DNA from: Acanthacorydalis orientalis | Lineage: Eukaryota; Arthropoda; Insecta; Megaloptera; Corydalidae | Direction: 5' to 3' | DNA length: 64,000 nt | Assembly (NCBI GenBank): GCA_034766995.1 | Contig: CM068317.1 | Span: 36,532,249-36,596,248, forward strand | Program-made: the position numbers and the translations under genes | Notes under the pieces: model-generated | What the model was told of the DNA's origin: nothing | The model's input: only the letters and a program-made list of their open reading frames with translations | The model's database searches: none | Shown: positions 1 through 13,439 of the stretch, piece by piece | How positions within the stretch are numbered: the stretch's first letter is position 1 | How the letters are laid out: the number at the start of each line of letters is the position of its first letter

Positions 1-1461
1 GGTTGTTTAGTTGTCAATTTCTTAAACTTGAAAATATTTGCTTATAATTTCGTTTTAAAATGTTTTATTTTCATTAGAAATTACAGTCTTATTTCAAACT
101 TAATCAAATGTAAGAAAATATTAAATGTAATTGGAATACTGTTTGATTTTCAAATTGATTAAATCGCTCATCGAGACTGTAAATAATTTATTCTTAGAAT
201 TCTTTCCACTCTTTAAGATTGATATGACACATTTTTATACAAAAATATTATCTATATTAATTTTAATTTGAAAATTGTCTCTCAATAATGTTCTCCTTAG
301 GATAATAATTTTAGATTCAGAGAATAACAATAACATGTTTTTATTTAATTTAATAAATTTACACAAAAATACTTTAAATACTGTACTTGTTTACAGTAAA
401 TTGATTAAATATGTATTAAAAACATTTTTAATCTAAAAACATACTTTTCTATATACAAAGAATATTTTAATATTCATCTAAATCTCTCTACATATCGTAA
501 TTGAAGTATATTTAATATAATTGTTACTATGGGTGTAATTACACAATGCTATTGTTTTAAGTGCTTTGGCATGTACATCTCAATAACGGCCCTCTTTTTA
601 AGTTTAACGGTCTTGTCGCAATGACATCGACCACCTGTTATATAAATCACTTGACGCCTAGAAAAAGTACAACACAGAATTTCTCGCAAAAAAGTGGCAC
701 AATATATTACTTATTTTGAAATAAACAAACAAATTTTATATTTTAGTGTTTCGTTTTTAACATTTGAATACGAAACTATAAAATATATGAAAACATTTTT
801 TTGTTTTGGTGTTTAAATTAAACTTTATAATTTATTTATTTTTTGAAAAATAAATACAATTTTCTTTTTATCTCGTCCTGATTCATCTTCTGCTTATTAT
901 ATTTTAATGTAGTAGTAATCTAATGTTTCAGTAATTTATATTTAAAGTCAATATTTTTAATCAATTAAAAATATTTTACCTTTCAAAATATTTATTTGAA
1001 ATAAATCAATTTAAGAATTTTTATTCCATATCTTTTCAGTTTTTAGACCAACTACTTAAACATTCTGTTTCAGTTATCAATCAATAACTTTCTAAGTGGA
1101 CTAAAAGGAAAGGGAATAGTTCATTTTTGAAAGAAAATTTATCTCCAATACCAAGTGTTATACTCTACTTGCATTACTTGTTTATTTCAAAAAATAACGT
1201 AAAATAAAGTATTGAAAAAACAATTTAAGAGAATAGATAAATTATTATAATAGTAATTTACAAATAAATAGGTCATAAAATTTCAGTATAAAGCTCTCAT
1301 AATTTACATAAAAATGTGTATTAAATGACATAATTACACAACATCTGCAAATGAAAACAACATTAAAATTGAGTGGAATTCAGATATGCCATTTGTGGAA
1401 ATCAATTTCCTCATAAAGTTTCATATTGAAAATATTTTCGTGTATATATATATATACATAA

Positions 1462-1463
<2 letters not shown>

Positions 1464-1520
<57 letters not shown>
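1464..1520. repeat. (TA)n microsatellite
   Basis: About 28 uninterrupted TA units, preceded by a shorter TA run at 1442-1458. Both sides of the long array carry the word AAGCATATA, so the array seems to have expanded inside a duplicated short motif. Confidence 0.97.
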
Positions 1521-1522
<2 letters not shown>

Positions 1523-1982
1523 CATATAACGACGGAAAAACGTGAACCTCAACTATTCATTCACCATTATTATAATGCATTTCAACAAGTGTCGAGTTGA
1601 GTTGGTGACGTTTGATAAAGGTCCACTTGTTTGGATCTTGGATACGTGCCAAAAACCATCGCATCGAGCGTCACAATAAAAGGCAGAATCACATAATACA
1701 CACAAAGAAGTGTGTGTATTGAAGTTATGTCAGATACCATTTTTATATTATTTCACGTAATTTGATTTCAAGATATGAACAATGTTATTAATTTTCTTAC
1801 TGTAATTATTTTTATCTGACAAGAGTGCACTTCAAGAATGTCAGTAATTAACAGAGTATACAATAAAGTTCCGTATGTATGTTCAAGTCGTTTTTATATA
1901 AGAATGTCAGTTATTAAATAATTACTCATGATTTCTGATTTTCATTCGTTCTCAATTTGTACTCTTCTCTCTAATCTTTCTG

Positions 1983-1990
1983 TCTCTCTT

Positions 1991-2029
<39 letters not shown>
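1983..2029. repeat. Compound (TC)n(TA)n microsatellite
   Basis: A pyrimidine (TC) run passes directly into a (TA) run. The same order, or its reverse complement (TA)n(GA)n, recurs at many other loci in the window. Confidence 0.95.
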
Positions 2030-3295
2030 TTATTGGAATTAATATGATTATCTTCGGTTTATATTTATAATCTCTGAAATTTAGTACATCTTATATTTTT
2101 GTCTAAATGAAATTTTATTTACATTTTATTAAACAAATTTTTTTCTAATGCATCCATTTAGTTACATAAGAAACTTTTTAAAACTTTTCATTGAAATCTG
2201 CCTTTACCTTTCAATTAATTCACTCATTTCCATTAAATTATCATTCATTTATTTCAATCTTTTTTAAAAATCTTACATTTCACTTTTTTCTTCTAACTGT
2301 AGTATTTATATCTTTCCTATTATTTTATTTAAAATATTAATTGATTACTGTTTGAAAAACTAATTATTTGATCATTATCTCGTTATAAAATATGTTATAA
2401 ACTTAAATCTATGATTTTTTATATACAACCAGGAAACAGAATTGTATTTATTAATTTTATTGCGTAAATCAATTTTTACTGACTCAAAGATCAATAAAAA
2501 ATCTATGGCAATTTAACCGTAAGTTTTCTTATGTGAGAAAAATATGTTCATTTTTCCAACATCAAAGTTTATGAACATAAATTTAACGGTATATAAATTT
2601 TCATTTCAAGTTAAAAGAACTTCATATTTCCTTATTTTATTTGTCTGTAGGTATTTGATTTGGAAAATTTACTGAACTAGCATTAAGTTTAATTCAATTT
2701 TGTAATAAAATGAATTGCAAAAACAACTATATAAATCTGATTTTCTAGAATATCGTTAGTTTTAATATTTTATATTTTTTAATAAATTTTATTTAACGAT
2801 ATAATTAAATTGAACTGTATAACTCTTCTAGCTATATTTCAATTGTTTTGAGTAATATTTTACATGAAAAAATCATTTGTTTGTGTTACAAATATATTTT
2901 CTATTGAAAAGGAGTTTAAATATGGGATTATATTAATAAATATTATTTTTTTATAATTTCTTAAGAAAATAATAATTTCATTGCAGACCTAATAATTTTA
3001 TTATTTTAACATATCTTGTTTATTTATAAAGCAATGTTATTTTCATAGAGAACAATTTACGGATTATAATATTTTAAAGTTGTGTTATTAATTAATTTAT
3101 TCTTACATTTTTTTAGATTCTAAGTTCAATCTATCACTTTAAATTTCCCCGTTATTAAAAAAAGAAATTTTTACATAAAAAAATAATAAATTTGTTAGTA
3201 GCATATTTTCAATTTATAAAATAGGGTTTATTTTTTCTAAATATATAAAATAATTCATATTTTTACTAAAAAATATTTTTGTAATTGTAACTAAA

Positions 3296-3530
3296 CTCAC
3301 TTTTATAAATTAGTTTTTTATTCTCCCACAAACAGAAAAAAAATCTTATCAAAAATGTACAATAATTGTTATTAATCATTTTTGTTTGTTTTTAATAAAT
3401 GTTTCGTTGACGATATTACTTTTAGAACGATACGTTACATAAAATTCTTAATATGATTAATAAAGCAATTATTATGAACATATTCATCAGAAAAAAAGTG
3501 TGGTTGAAATTAATTTGTGAGTCATATTTT
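3296..3530. mobile_element. Foldback-type repeat, copy 1 (A arm plus decayed B arm)
   Basis: The left arm (3296-3430) shows the family order: outer TTTATAAATTAG end, ATCAAAAATG, AATAATTGTTATTAATCATTT core, then a GACGATATTACT inner segment matching the hairpin region of better copies. The right arm (3431-3530) is degraded but keeps TTCATCAGAAAAAAAGTGTGG and AATTTGTGAG, the reverse-complement outer order. The family is defined by comparison with copies at 4967, 19411 and 33319. Confidence 0.55.
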
Positions 3531-4966
3531 TTAGCTAAATTATATCTTTATTTGAATAATAATTTTTGGTGCTGTAACAAAATTCATCTTCACAAATTAT
3601 TTTTTTTTATTATATCATAAACTATATTTTTTCTTTTCAAAAATGTTCTATAATTAATTATTGATTGTTGTTTATATGTAAGATGTAATTATCTTTAGAG
3701 AATGATAATACTGAAAAATTATAATTTCAATGACCCTTTATTGACAATTTTTAAACGGATTTTTTTGTGGTTTATTAGGATGACAAATTCATTAAAAAAG
3801 AATAGACATGTTGTCAAAGTTTTAAATGAATAAATTTGTCAGCTAGCTTGCTGTTAATTTTTGAAATTTTGATATTAATTAGTTTATATTTTGAGAGTAT
3901 TTATTGAAAAATTTTGTAAATAAAGATATTCTTTAAACAGTAAATAATTTAAGGAATTTACCAACATTGTTGGAAGTTTACTGTAGTATAATTGTCTATA
4001 CAAGTCAGTTCTACAATAGAGAATATTACAAAAGTTAATATAAAATATTTTGGTATATCTTTGTAATTAAAAAATAGAATGTAAAAAGTGACAGAAAAAT
4101 TATTGAATTTAATTTGATCTTCGAGGGTAAAGGAAAGAAAGTAAAATTTGTACAAAATCCTATTTAGTAATCATTCTAATTATAAAAGTGAATAACATTT
4201 TTTGTTTAATTTAAATTTAATAAACTTAAAACATTTTTAAAATGTTAAATTAATTATTATATTCAGTCTTTCTGTTTGTTAATTATTTATATATTATTCA
4301 TACTCTGTATATTTTCACATTTGTGTTTCCACTTTCCTTTCATATAATTCGGCTTGAATATTATTTTTAAAACATAATAATTTGATTAAAACATAGCTCC
4401 AAATATGTATTAAAAGTTAAAACACATTTTTCACTTATTTGCTTCTCTTATGCTACATTTTACATGATATTTGATTATAGTACACATACGTGCCAGTATT
4501 GTTAAATTAATTATTGATCATTTGAATATTTGTCATGGCGTTACTTTCGTATTTCGTACAGCCCCTATAATACAGCTGTTATTTCTCACATCAAAGTAAT
4601 AATTCTACTATAATCTTATTATTATTTGAAGGATTTTCAGTATCATTTTTATATAACATGATTAATAAAGATATATAATATATACGTGTTAGCATAGGAA
4701 TTTCAGTCCTGTATTATATTTGGAAGAGAAAATTATTTTCTTATAAATACATGAAATAAAAACTTCAATTCACAAAAAAATACGTTTAATTATACATAGT
4801 TTTAGCTTTTTAAAAAAAATTTGTACGAGTGGTGTCAATAGTAGAAAAAACCTCTAAAAAACTGTCAGATAAAAATTTCATCTTAATTTTAATATTGACT
4901 GTTAAATTAGTTTTTTTTTATTTTTTATTGATTTTATTTGAATAGTAATTCTTAAATCCCACTGTG
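3531..4966. other. AT-rich gene-free stretch
   Basis: No exon or element recognised. A 65-codon minus-strand frame (3958-4155) is AT-driven, has no recognisable domain and no splice context, and is taken as chance. Confidence 0.6.
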
Positions 4967-5290
4967 GGTAAATTCACATTCACTGAGTTTTTCATTTAAC
5001 TCATAAACCAATTTTCTTTCGATCAAAAGTATTCAATAAATGATTATATATTAATTTTTATTGTTTATTGGTCACATTTTGATAATAATACTATTATTCT
5101 CAGAAAGTTATTGTACAGAAAAATCGAAAGATTTTTTTCTGTACCTTATTGTTTTGAAGATAATAAAACTCACATAAAACTGTGTAAAAATAAAAATAAA
5201 AACTGATCAATAATCATTTATTGAAAATTTTTGATCAGGAAAAAGTTTCTGGTTTAAAGATAAGTGAAAAATTTTTAAAGTAATTCTTAA
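4967..5290. mobile_element. Foldback-type repeat, copy 2 (near-complete palindromic element)
   Basis: Two arms face each other around a centre near 5128. The left arm runs TTCACATTCACTGAG, GATCAAAAGTATTCAATAAA, TGATTATATATTAATTTTTA, ATACTATTATTCTCAG. The right arm carries the same blocks reversed: TTTTGAAGATAATAAAACTC, AACTGATCAATAATCATTTA, TTGAAAATTTTTGATCAGG, AATTTTTAAAGTAATT. The middle (5113-5144) is itself an inverted repeat, GTACAGAAAAATC facing GATTTTTTTCTGTAC. No coding capacity is visible, so this looks like a non-autonomous foldback or MITE-type element of unassigned class. Confidence 0.75.
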
Positions 5291-7462
5291 TTTATTATCT
5301 GTCAATATAAACATAAGATAAATAATGCAGAATTATTAAAGAAGAATCGAATAAACATACAATATCAAATATTGTAAGAAATATCTAATGTTATACTAAA
5401 AAGTTGTATTTTATAACATATTTTCAAATTATGAAAGTGTTATTAATCATATCAATTGATTTATTCGAACAGAGTATAAGTAAGTCAGAATACATTTTAA
5501 ACAGATGAGTAAAAACTGTTGAACATAAAATGTAAACGTTATTAATGTATATCGTATAGACTTCGTTAAATGAGTATACGAACACAATATTGTGAAATAT
5601 GAATAGCAATATATTAAATGGAATAAAAGTATGTTACGTGAATATCGAACAATTTATAATCAATTGGTTTAATGAAGCTGAAATGACAGAATGGTTAAAT
5701 ATATACTCATTAACATTGAAAGTAGTTGTCATGTACATCGATTTTAATGTAATTTTAAAATATTTTGAAAATTGTCATTTATTTCTGGCTTGAAAATAAA
5801 TGTATAAAAGTCATTTTGGTAATGTAATTTATAAAGAGATAAAACTCATTTAATTTTTCAATATGAAATGTTTATATTTTATAAAATGAAGTATGTAATA
5901 TTTAAGTATTTTTATAATAGTACGATATTTATCAAATAGTTCTTTGACAGGTTGAATACAATATAAAAATAAATATATTATCCGTGAAAATATTTTGTCT
6001 TAATAAATATACTGCTAAAAATTTTTTGTCCACATTTAAAAATACTATCTTGAATTAAAAAGAAATTTTTTTCTTTTAATTCTACTATACTATTAAATCA
6101 TATAAGTAATAATTTTATACTATTAGGAGAAAAAATGAATCATCTGATATTAAATTAGATAAATGTGGTGTTAGAATAAAAAATGTTTGTTATTCAAAAT
6201 TCACAACTAATCATGGAATTATTCAGGAGAATTATCATGTTCTAATAATTATTTATTTTCGTTACAGATTTCTGCACAGGTTTGTCTAATTTTAGTTTGT
6301 AAACGATGTAAAGATTTCCAACAATGTTCTTTATTTACTTTAATATATTTAAGAAATTTTCTGAGGCATCGATCTAAACTAATTAAATAAATAAATGAAA
6401 ATTACCTTAAAATTCGAAGAAATAAAATAAAACTGTTAATAAAACAATATGTACATAAACATCTATTTATCATAATATCTTAACTAAAATTATTTAAATT
6501 TAATTAAACAATAAAATGTGTACTAACTATAAAAATTTTTAAGATTGATTTTGAAAAAAATCCATGTACGTTCTATCTAGAATATTTTTAATCAGATCTT
6601 GTATTTCAAAACAATTCAGTATGAAAAAAAATTAAGAAAATGTGTTACATACAACTGTTCTCAGACTTGTGTTAATGATTGTAATTTCGAGGTGGATGTA
6701 GTGTACTCTTATCTATTTTATTGTTATATATTTCTTTATTGTACGTAATTTGCACAACGTATTAAAATTGATGATAACGATTGTGAAGGTGTTAACTCGT
6801 AACGCGTTATTGTCACGAGGGATTGGTGTGTAAAACGAGCAATCATAGAATACATTACCGAATAAGAGTCGTCTAAATTTTATGAAGAGTTGCTTAGTAA
6901 AAAATTAAAATTTTTTGATATGAAATAATCTGTTTTATATTAACACCTAGTGATTTTTTTACTAGTCATATCCATTTATTTTTAATTTTTATTTAACCAT
7001 AGAATGACCTTAAACTTTTCTTAATGACCTTAAATTTTTCTCAACTTAGTTTAATATTATTCCAAAAATACATCTACTATTCGATAATTCATAAATAAAA
7101 TAAAAAAAAATTAAACAATTATTTCTTATTTTTTACAGGAATTCTTCAAACAAGTAATTAATATTTAAAATAAATTAATGCTTTCGTATATCTGGTTTAT
7201 AAATGATCTTCTTCTCTAAATAATAACAAAAAAACTTCTCTATGTAATAACAATCTGAAATAAGTTAAATGAAATATTATTTTTCAAAAATATTTTTTGT
7301 AGTTTTTTTTTAGAAAATTATTTCTGGAAATGAAAAAAAGTGAAAATATTTATTTAAACAAGTAAATAATCATGCTTTTCTTAAAAAAATGTTTATACAC
7401 ATACATTACTTTTATAACTATAAAATTATGTTACTTTTACAAATATAATAATAAATTTTGAA

Positions 7463-7468
<6 letters not shown>

Positions 7469-7501
<33 letters not shown>

Positions 7502-7562
7502 TAGTATTTGTATTTTTCATTCTATGAGGACTATAAAAATTTAATATATATATATATATATA
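7469..7562. repeat. Two neighbouring (TA)n arrays
   Basis: TA runs at 7469-7498 and 7545-7562, separated by a non-repetitive spacer. Confidence 0.95.
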
Positions 7563-8039
7563 AATACTATCTAAATAAATAATAAAATATACTATTATTC
7601 GAATATCCATTTTTAAATTTTACATTTATTTTTATATGATTTAAAGCCAAGAAAATTTTGTGACAGTAAAGAAATACAATATTTTATATATTGCAATTGT
7701 AAGCATAGTATATGATAACATGTTAAAGATAAAATATTTGATTTAAATTTATTTGAAATATAAATCGTTTTTTTTTTATTGGACTGCAAATAAATTTCAA
7801 AATAAAACCAAGAATAAACGAAACAAAATAATTGCTAGGTATCTGTTCTTCCATTATGAAATAATTTAAAAAAACATCCTTTTCCGCCCACAGTTTCTGA
7901 AAATGAAAATATTTACATTGTATATAGAGAAAAAAATTAAGTAAATAAACACATTCCGACCATTAATTTAATTCAACGCTGAATGTATACTTTTTAAATT
8001 TTGTTTACATTCAACATTCGTGCAAAGTAAATAACCCGT

Positions 8040-8240
8040 ATTATATATTATAAAGCAGATCGCAGTGAGCTTTAAACCATTATTCGGTAATAATCGTCCA
8101 TCAACGTGTATATTCGTACCACGTGACATATATCATATGCACCTGTCACGTGATACATGTAAGCTTGTAGATAATATTAAATCTGTGTACGCATGTGTCG
8201 GAAACAGTTTGTATAATTATTTATAACACGACAGATTGTT
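8040..8240. promoter_or_regulatory. GC-richer island with paired CACGTGA E-boxes
   Basis: Within this locally GC-richer patch, CACGTGAC (8120-8127) and GTCACGTG (8145-8152) form an exact 8-bp inverted pair with starts 25 bp apart. CACGTG is the general binding word for bHLH factors of the MITF/TFE, USF, MYC and CLOCK types. Regulatory function is inferred from motif and composition only, and no gene is seen next to it. Confidence 0.3.
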
Positions 8241-9793
8241 ACGAATGTTCATTTCTCTGAAGGAACAGTTCGCTATTAATTGTTTATATTTGATATTAAT
8301 TGAAATTTATCAATATTTTGACAACGCATGCACTTTATATTACACACTTTTTTGATTATATTCATTATACTAATTGTAAAGTTTGTTAAGGATGATTTCA
8401 TTATTTTCTCTACGTTAAATTAATATAATATCTAAAATTGTTCAATAAATATTAATTATCAAACTAGGAGACATTAATTAAAAGAGACAACATTAAATGA
8501 CAGATATATTTATTTTTTTTAAAAAATCGTTTTTTTTTATTTTTAAATGTATTTAATGCAACTTTTTATAAACAAATGAAATTTATTGAAACTAATATCA
8601 CTCTTTTCATACTATTACAATAAATTGAAACTATTTTATATTCATTTTTGCTGTCAGATTGACATTTTTTCACAATAAAGTTTTGATACTCTAACTAATT
8701 TATTCATAAGTAATTCTTTTTATCTCAAAAGCTATCAAATTTTTCTAGCAAAATCTCTTTTCTGCAATTACAGATACAATCAAGACAATTATTTTCAGAA
8801 TTATCTTCTAATTTAAATATTTTTTAAATATATCTTGATAAATTTATTACAAATGTACGAAATATAACAAACAAATGAATTGAAAAAGTAGCAAAATATA
8901 ATAATATTAAATTTTCTTATAAATTAAAATATTAATAAATATATTTTTACTTTTTATCTAAACGTTATAAAAAAATATTGGGACAATAATGAGCAATAAT
9001 CTTTCGTTAAAGGCTTATGTTATAGAAAAGTACAAGATACAATGGTACCACTGTCTGATTTAAATATTAATAAATGTATTTTCTAAATAATAGATGTATT
9101 ATTTAATAAACAAATTATTAATAATAACAACTTGATTAAAAATGAAATAAATGAATTTAATTTTAAAACCAATTTCTTCAATATTTTTTTAATGTGAAAT
9201 ATTTTCACTGATAAGCAATCGATTTATTTTTTAAACTTTATATTTAAATATAAATAATATAAAATTTAATATAATAAATAAAATATACATATTCGTTATA
9301 AGATAATAAAATTCATTACGAGTAAATACTTTAAAAAAATATCAAACATCTAGTGTTTTACAAATGACAAATACAATAGTTTCGTACAACACTTCTACTA
9401 ACGAATGGAACGTTTCAGAAAGTTTACGTTAACAAGTACATATTCAGATAATAGTATGTTATGGAACGTCTAAATTGTACAATTAATTCCTTTTTCAGAA
9501 AATAAATGTAGGTAATAGTTTAACATTGCTTGAATTATTGTTTGACTGAAAAAGACATATATATTTATTATATTTTTAAGTTCATTATTATAGGGAGTAT
9601 ATAGGTGATCCAATTTTGGCTTCCACATGGAAGTATCACAAAAAATTACAAAAATTAATAAAAATTATATTATTTCTTATTCATTATTTTAGTTCAATTA
9701 AATACTAAAATACAAAATAAAAAATAACATGATTTTTGAACACTTTCATGAGAAAGTTAAATTGAATTTCCCTAAGTAAAACATAATACACCA

Positions 9794-9815
9794 ATATATA
9801 TATATATATATATAC
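9794..9815. repeat. (TA)n microsatellite
   Basis: Short uninterrupted TA array. Confidence 0.9.
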
Positions 9816-9940
9816 ATGATTACAAACATTTTTGAAATTATACTATAATGTAAATTTTTATTTTTCTTCTCCTAATTTAAACAAACAGTTACCACTCATT
9901 TTCATACATGCTTAATGCATTTTTAGACATTTATTATGTC

Positions 9941-9944
<4 letters not shown>

Positions 9945-9990
<46 letters not shown>
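9945..9990. repeat. Compound (TA)n(TG)n microsatellite
   Basis: About 16 TA units pass into (TG) units. It lies just left of the mariner-like remnant that begins near 10001. Confidence 0.95.
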
Positions 9991-10000
9991 ATGTAAGGTG

Positions 10001-10479
10001 TAAAAATTAATTTGATGCCTTTTTTATAGAATATTAATATTTATGGAAAAACGGAATAAATTTCAATTCTCAGATTATCTCCCATTAATTTTTATAAATT
10101 TACTCCATTTGTCTGGTAACTGACGAATTTTTTGTCGAAAAAAGATGGTGGCTTTGAGTCTATGAAGTCGTAATGCATTTTCAAACCTTTTCCACTGTTT
10201 CAGTATTTCTTGCATGCTTAATGTGTTACAACACCTTCCCTCAAATCTGAGTAAGTCATTCCCGCGGATTTGGTAGCATTTTTCCAACTGAAATGCGAAA
10301 CGTATGCGGTGCTTAATATGGTACTTTTTGGACCCATCGTGTTCACTATTGTATTGTGAGGTTATGCCAACTGCTTAGTCAAGATATACAGTGTTTTTAA
10401 ACGCTGGCACTTCAATATTATAGAATTGCCAGAAAACATTTTAATTAAATAGCAGGATTATGATTAATTTAATTTAAAT
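10001..10479 (-). mobile_element. Mariner-like transposon remnant, copy 1
   Basis: This block aligns over its whole length with 38775-39254. Shared words include TTTTTATAGAATAT near the left end, a TGCGAA-GTATGC block, and CAC/G-GATGG-TCCAAAAA (read on the minus strand) near the right end. On the minus strand a 70-codon open frame (10075-10287) ends in FFRQKIRQLPDKWSKFIKI followed by NGR and a stop. That matches the usual mariner transposase C-terminus: aromatic pair, basic-Ile, Leu-Pro-x-x-Trp, then Asn-Gly before the end. Sequence upstream on that strand does not read as a full transposase, so this is probably an internally deleted, decayed copy. The mariner assignment rests on this short motif and is moderate. 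Confidence 0.55.
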
Positions 10480-10774
10480 ATATATATATATATAAACATA
10501 TACGCGGCATATTTATATTCATTTAAGCATTATATGTAAGATGTAATGTTTCTTAATCCTATTAAACTGTATAAACTCTATAATAGTTAATCATATAATG
10601 GAAAATTGGAAAATTATAATACACTGTAGCGTTATGAGTTATTGCTCTTCCACTTGTGATTAATATTTTGTTATTTAAATATAAGTACGTCATTAAAGAG
10701 TAAGCTTAAAACAAACTCTTTCATTACAAGTTTACTCTTATAACACTGAAAATAAATTTAAAATTAATAAGCTC

Positions 10775-10779
<5 letters not shown>

Positions 10780-10841
<62 letters not shown>
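10780..10841. repeat. (TA)n microsatellite
   Basis: About 31 uninterrupted TA units, among the longest pure arrays in the window. Confidence 0.97.
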
Positions 10842-10843
<2 letters not shown>

Positions 10844-11576
10844 TATAAAGGAAACTTTTCAATAAACTCTAACGTCTATGTATATGTTAAAAAACATAGT
10901 CTTATGTACTTAAAAAGCAAGAATATCGACATCGGATGAAATACTTTTGTGAAAGAAACATCGTTTCCATTAGTTAATTTGAAATTTTAAAAATGTTAAT
11001 TTAAGGAAATAATATTTTCCTTATTCTCGTTTTCGTTCATTATAGAATGAACTGGAAAGAACGTGTACATAAATTTAAAAATATCCCTACGGACAATTCA
11101 GTATATTTTGTTGAAACGTTAAGCTGAGAAACTGTTTCTGTTCATTTTAAGAGATTATTAAGAAAAATGTACCACTGTCACTTTTAATAACACCTGACTA
11201 AAAATAATTGCATTTTATGAACCATGTAGATATTTCACAAAGTTCTCTAAAACGAAATCCACAAACAGAGAAGTGTTTGTTTTATCACCTTTACCATGTA
11301 AAATATTTACGTACGTTATAAATTAAAGACTGTTTCCTAATCGATAAAACATACTACGCACTGTTCTGGAGCAAATTTGATGAGATACTAGTATCTAATC
11401 TATTAACCGAACTAATTTTTACTCATTTTTAGATTATTCATTCGATATATTGTTTTTTCTGTGTAAAAACAACTAATTACTTTAAAAGTTTCAATTTACT
11501 TTACACAGAAAATAAATAAACATTTTTTTTAATTTTTAAATTGACACAACTTAAATAAATAAAAATATAAGACGAA

Positions 11577-11601
11577 TATATATATATATATATATATATA
11601 A
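11577..11601. repeat. (TA)n microsatellite
   Basis: Short pure TA array. Confidence 0.9.
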
Positions 11602-12047
11602 CTAAAAACATTTATACAAAAAAATACATATATTTCTTTTAAATGAATATAGAGCTGATGAAAAGGTCAAACTTTCATGAAATATTATATACCTTTAAAG
11701 AATACTTTTGTAATGTTGTGAAGAAAGCATGTCATTTCGTTGACGGATGATACACTTTTTTTTCAAATTGAAAACATTTCCAACTGAAATTGATCATAAT
11801 ACACGGTATATTATATAGAAATGTAATTTATCTCGATAAATTCCAAACGTGTAGTGCAGTTGACGTTAATTTGATTAGTTTTTGTGATAAAACGTATATA
11901 AAGTTGTATTTTTATTTGATATTACTTATACTACTTATCGAGCAACGAAACATGATGATAGTTTTTTATACTACATTTTATGGTAGATTTTCCTTCATTA
12001 TTAGTTATTAAAGTTTTATTCATAAATTTTCACACTTTTATATTTAT

Positions 12048-12049
<2 letters not shown>

Positions 12050-12103
<54 letters not shown>

Positions 12104-12134
12104 ATGTGTATGTGTGTGTGTGTGTATGTGTGTA
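12050..12134. repeat. Compound (TA)n(TG)n microsatellite
   Basis: A long TA array passes into TG/TATG units. A purine patch with GCGAGAGAG follows within 20 bp, like the GA tails of other compound arrays here. Confidence 0.95.
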
Positions 12135-13000
12135 TTAGACAGCGAGAGAGTTACAAATGTAAAGCAAAAAAATTGTTTATGTATTTTTAAATAGATTAAT
12201 TAATTTTCTATATTTAAGTAATGTTCACAAATAGATTAAATTATTTTTTAAACATTTCTATAAAATATTAAAAAATTATTATAAATTAGAAAAGAATTAA
12301 AAATCTTACATTTAAAATTAATATTCAAATTTGAATTAAAGTTGATATGTTGCATATTTTTTATATAAAATATTAAAAAAGTGTACGCGTTCTCTATTTC
12401 TGTAAATAAATAATAAACCAAAAGGTTCTTTATTAAAATGAATCAGAATATTTATAAAGAATATTAAAATGAAGAATATTTTTATTGGTATGTGGGTTTG
12501 TGAAATAAATTTTTTATTTTTTAAATAAAATATGTTTTATTTGGTTTATTTTAAGACTATATCATCTAAGCAAAATGTGAATATTGTAAAAATTTATTTA
12601 GAATATTTTTTTTTTGAAAAAAACTATCTTGAAACTTTTCAAATTATTATCGAAATATATATAAGACCATGAAAATAACTTAAAAAAAATTAATATGTAT
12701 TATTGTGTAGTATAAAATTGATGCTACTTTAAAAAACTTCTCTTTCTATTAGTGTATTAATAAATTCATTCATTGAAAATAATCCTCGTAAAAAATATAT
12801 TAATAATAATAAAAACTATCAAATAAAATTAAAATAAACAATAATTTAAAGGTAACTTGTGCTTTCTTTTTTCAAAAAAAAACGATTTTTATAATTCATT
12901 TAAATCTTCTATCCTTTTTTTACCACAAATTGAGTGAAAATATTTCAGTAACTCCAAAGTATTATTGTGAAAAAACATTCATTGAAAGTAGCCGTACTTA

Positions 13001-13130
13001 TTTTTATAAATGAACTTTTCGATTCTCGCACTGTCTAAAAACATTCAGATCAAAAATGACAATAATTGTTTATTAATCATTTTTTGATTGTTTATACATA
13101 CTTTAATAGCAATACCATTATCCCTGGAGT
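13001..13130 (+). mobile_element. Foldback-type repeat, copy 3 (single A arm)
   Basis: Family blocks appear in order: ATAAATGAACTTTTCGATT end, GATCAAAAATGACAATAATT, GTTTATTAATCATTTTTTGA core, and an ATACCATTATCCCTGGAG inner segment that corresponds to the CCATCATCTTCAGA hairpin arm of other copies. No facing arm is recognised nearby. Confidence 0.6.
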
Positions 13131-13439
13131 GCTAAATAAGAGAAAATTTTCTTAGATTTTAGCACTATTTTTCTATGGTGGGGCAGGAAATGAAAAATGT
13201 ATTTATTCGGAATAACAAAGTACGGTGGTGATTTATATAAATCTATTTTTTCAAATTTTCTTTTTTTTTATTTTCATATTCTAATGTTATCTTTTCTGTT
13301 ATATTTTTTCATCTGTATAAATTCATTTTTTATTAATAAATACTATACATAGATAACTACAAAATAGTAACTAAAAACCGATGTAACAAATGTCTATTCT
13401 ACAAATACTATTCTTGTCTGTGAAATTTAAACTCAAACA

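Larger units (their letters stand above)
1..3290. other. AT-rich gene-free stretch
   Basis: I see no exon, RNA gene or recognisable element here apart from the microsatellites listed separately. A slightly more GC-rich patch lies at about 1530-1700. A TATATAAAT word with GC-richer flanks lies near 640-650, but nothing ties it to a transcript. Frames on both strands are closed by frequent stops. Confidence 0.6.
5291..10000. other. AT-rich gene-free stretch
   Basis: Holds only microsatellites and one GC-richer island near 8.1 kb (listed separately). Overlapping 61- and 64-codon frames on opposite strands at 5424-5793 have no recognisable domain and no conserved context. They are left out as chance frames. 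Confidence 0.55.
10480..13000. other. AT-rich gene-free stretch
   Basis: Apart from TA/TG microsatellites I see no gene. The 73-codon frame at 11790-12011 has no recognisable domain and no splice or promoter context. Confidence 0.6.
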
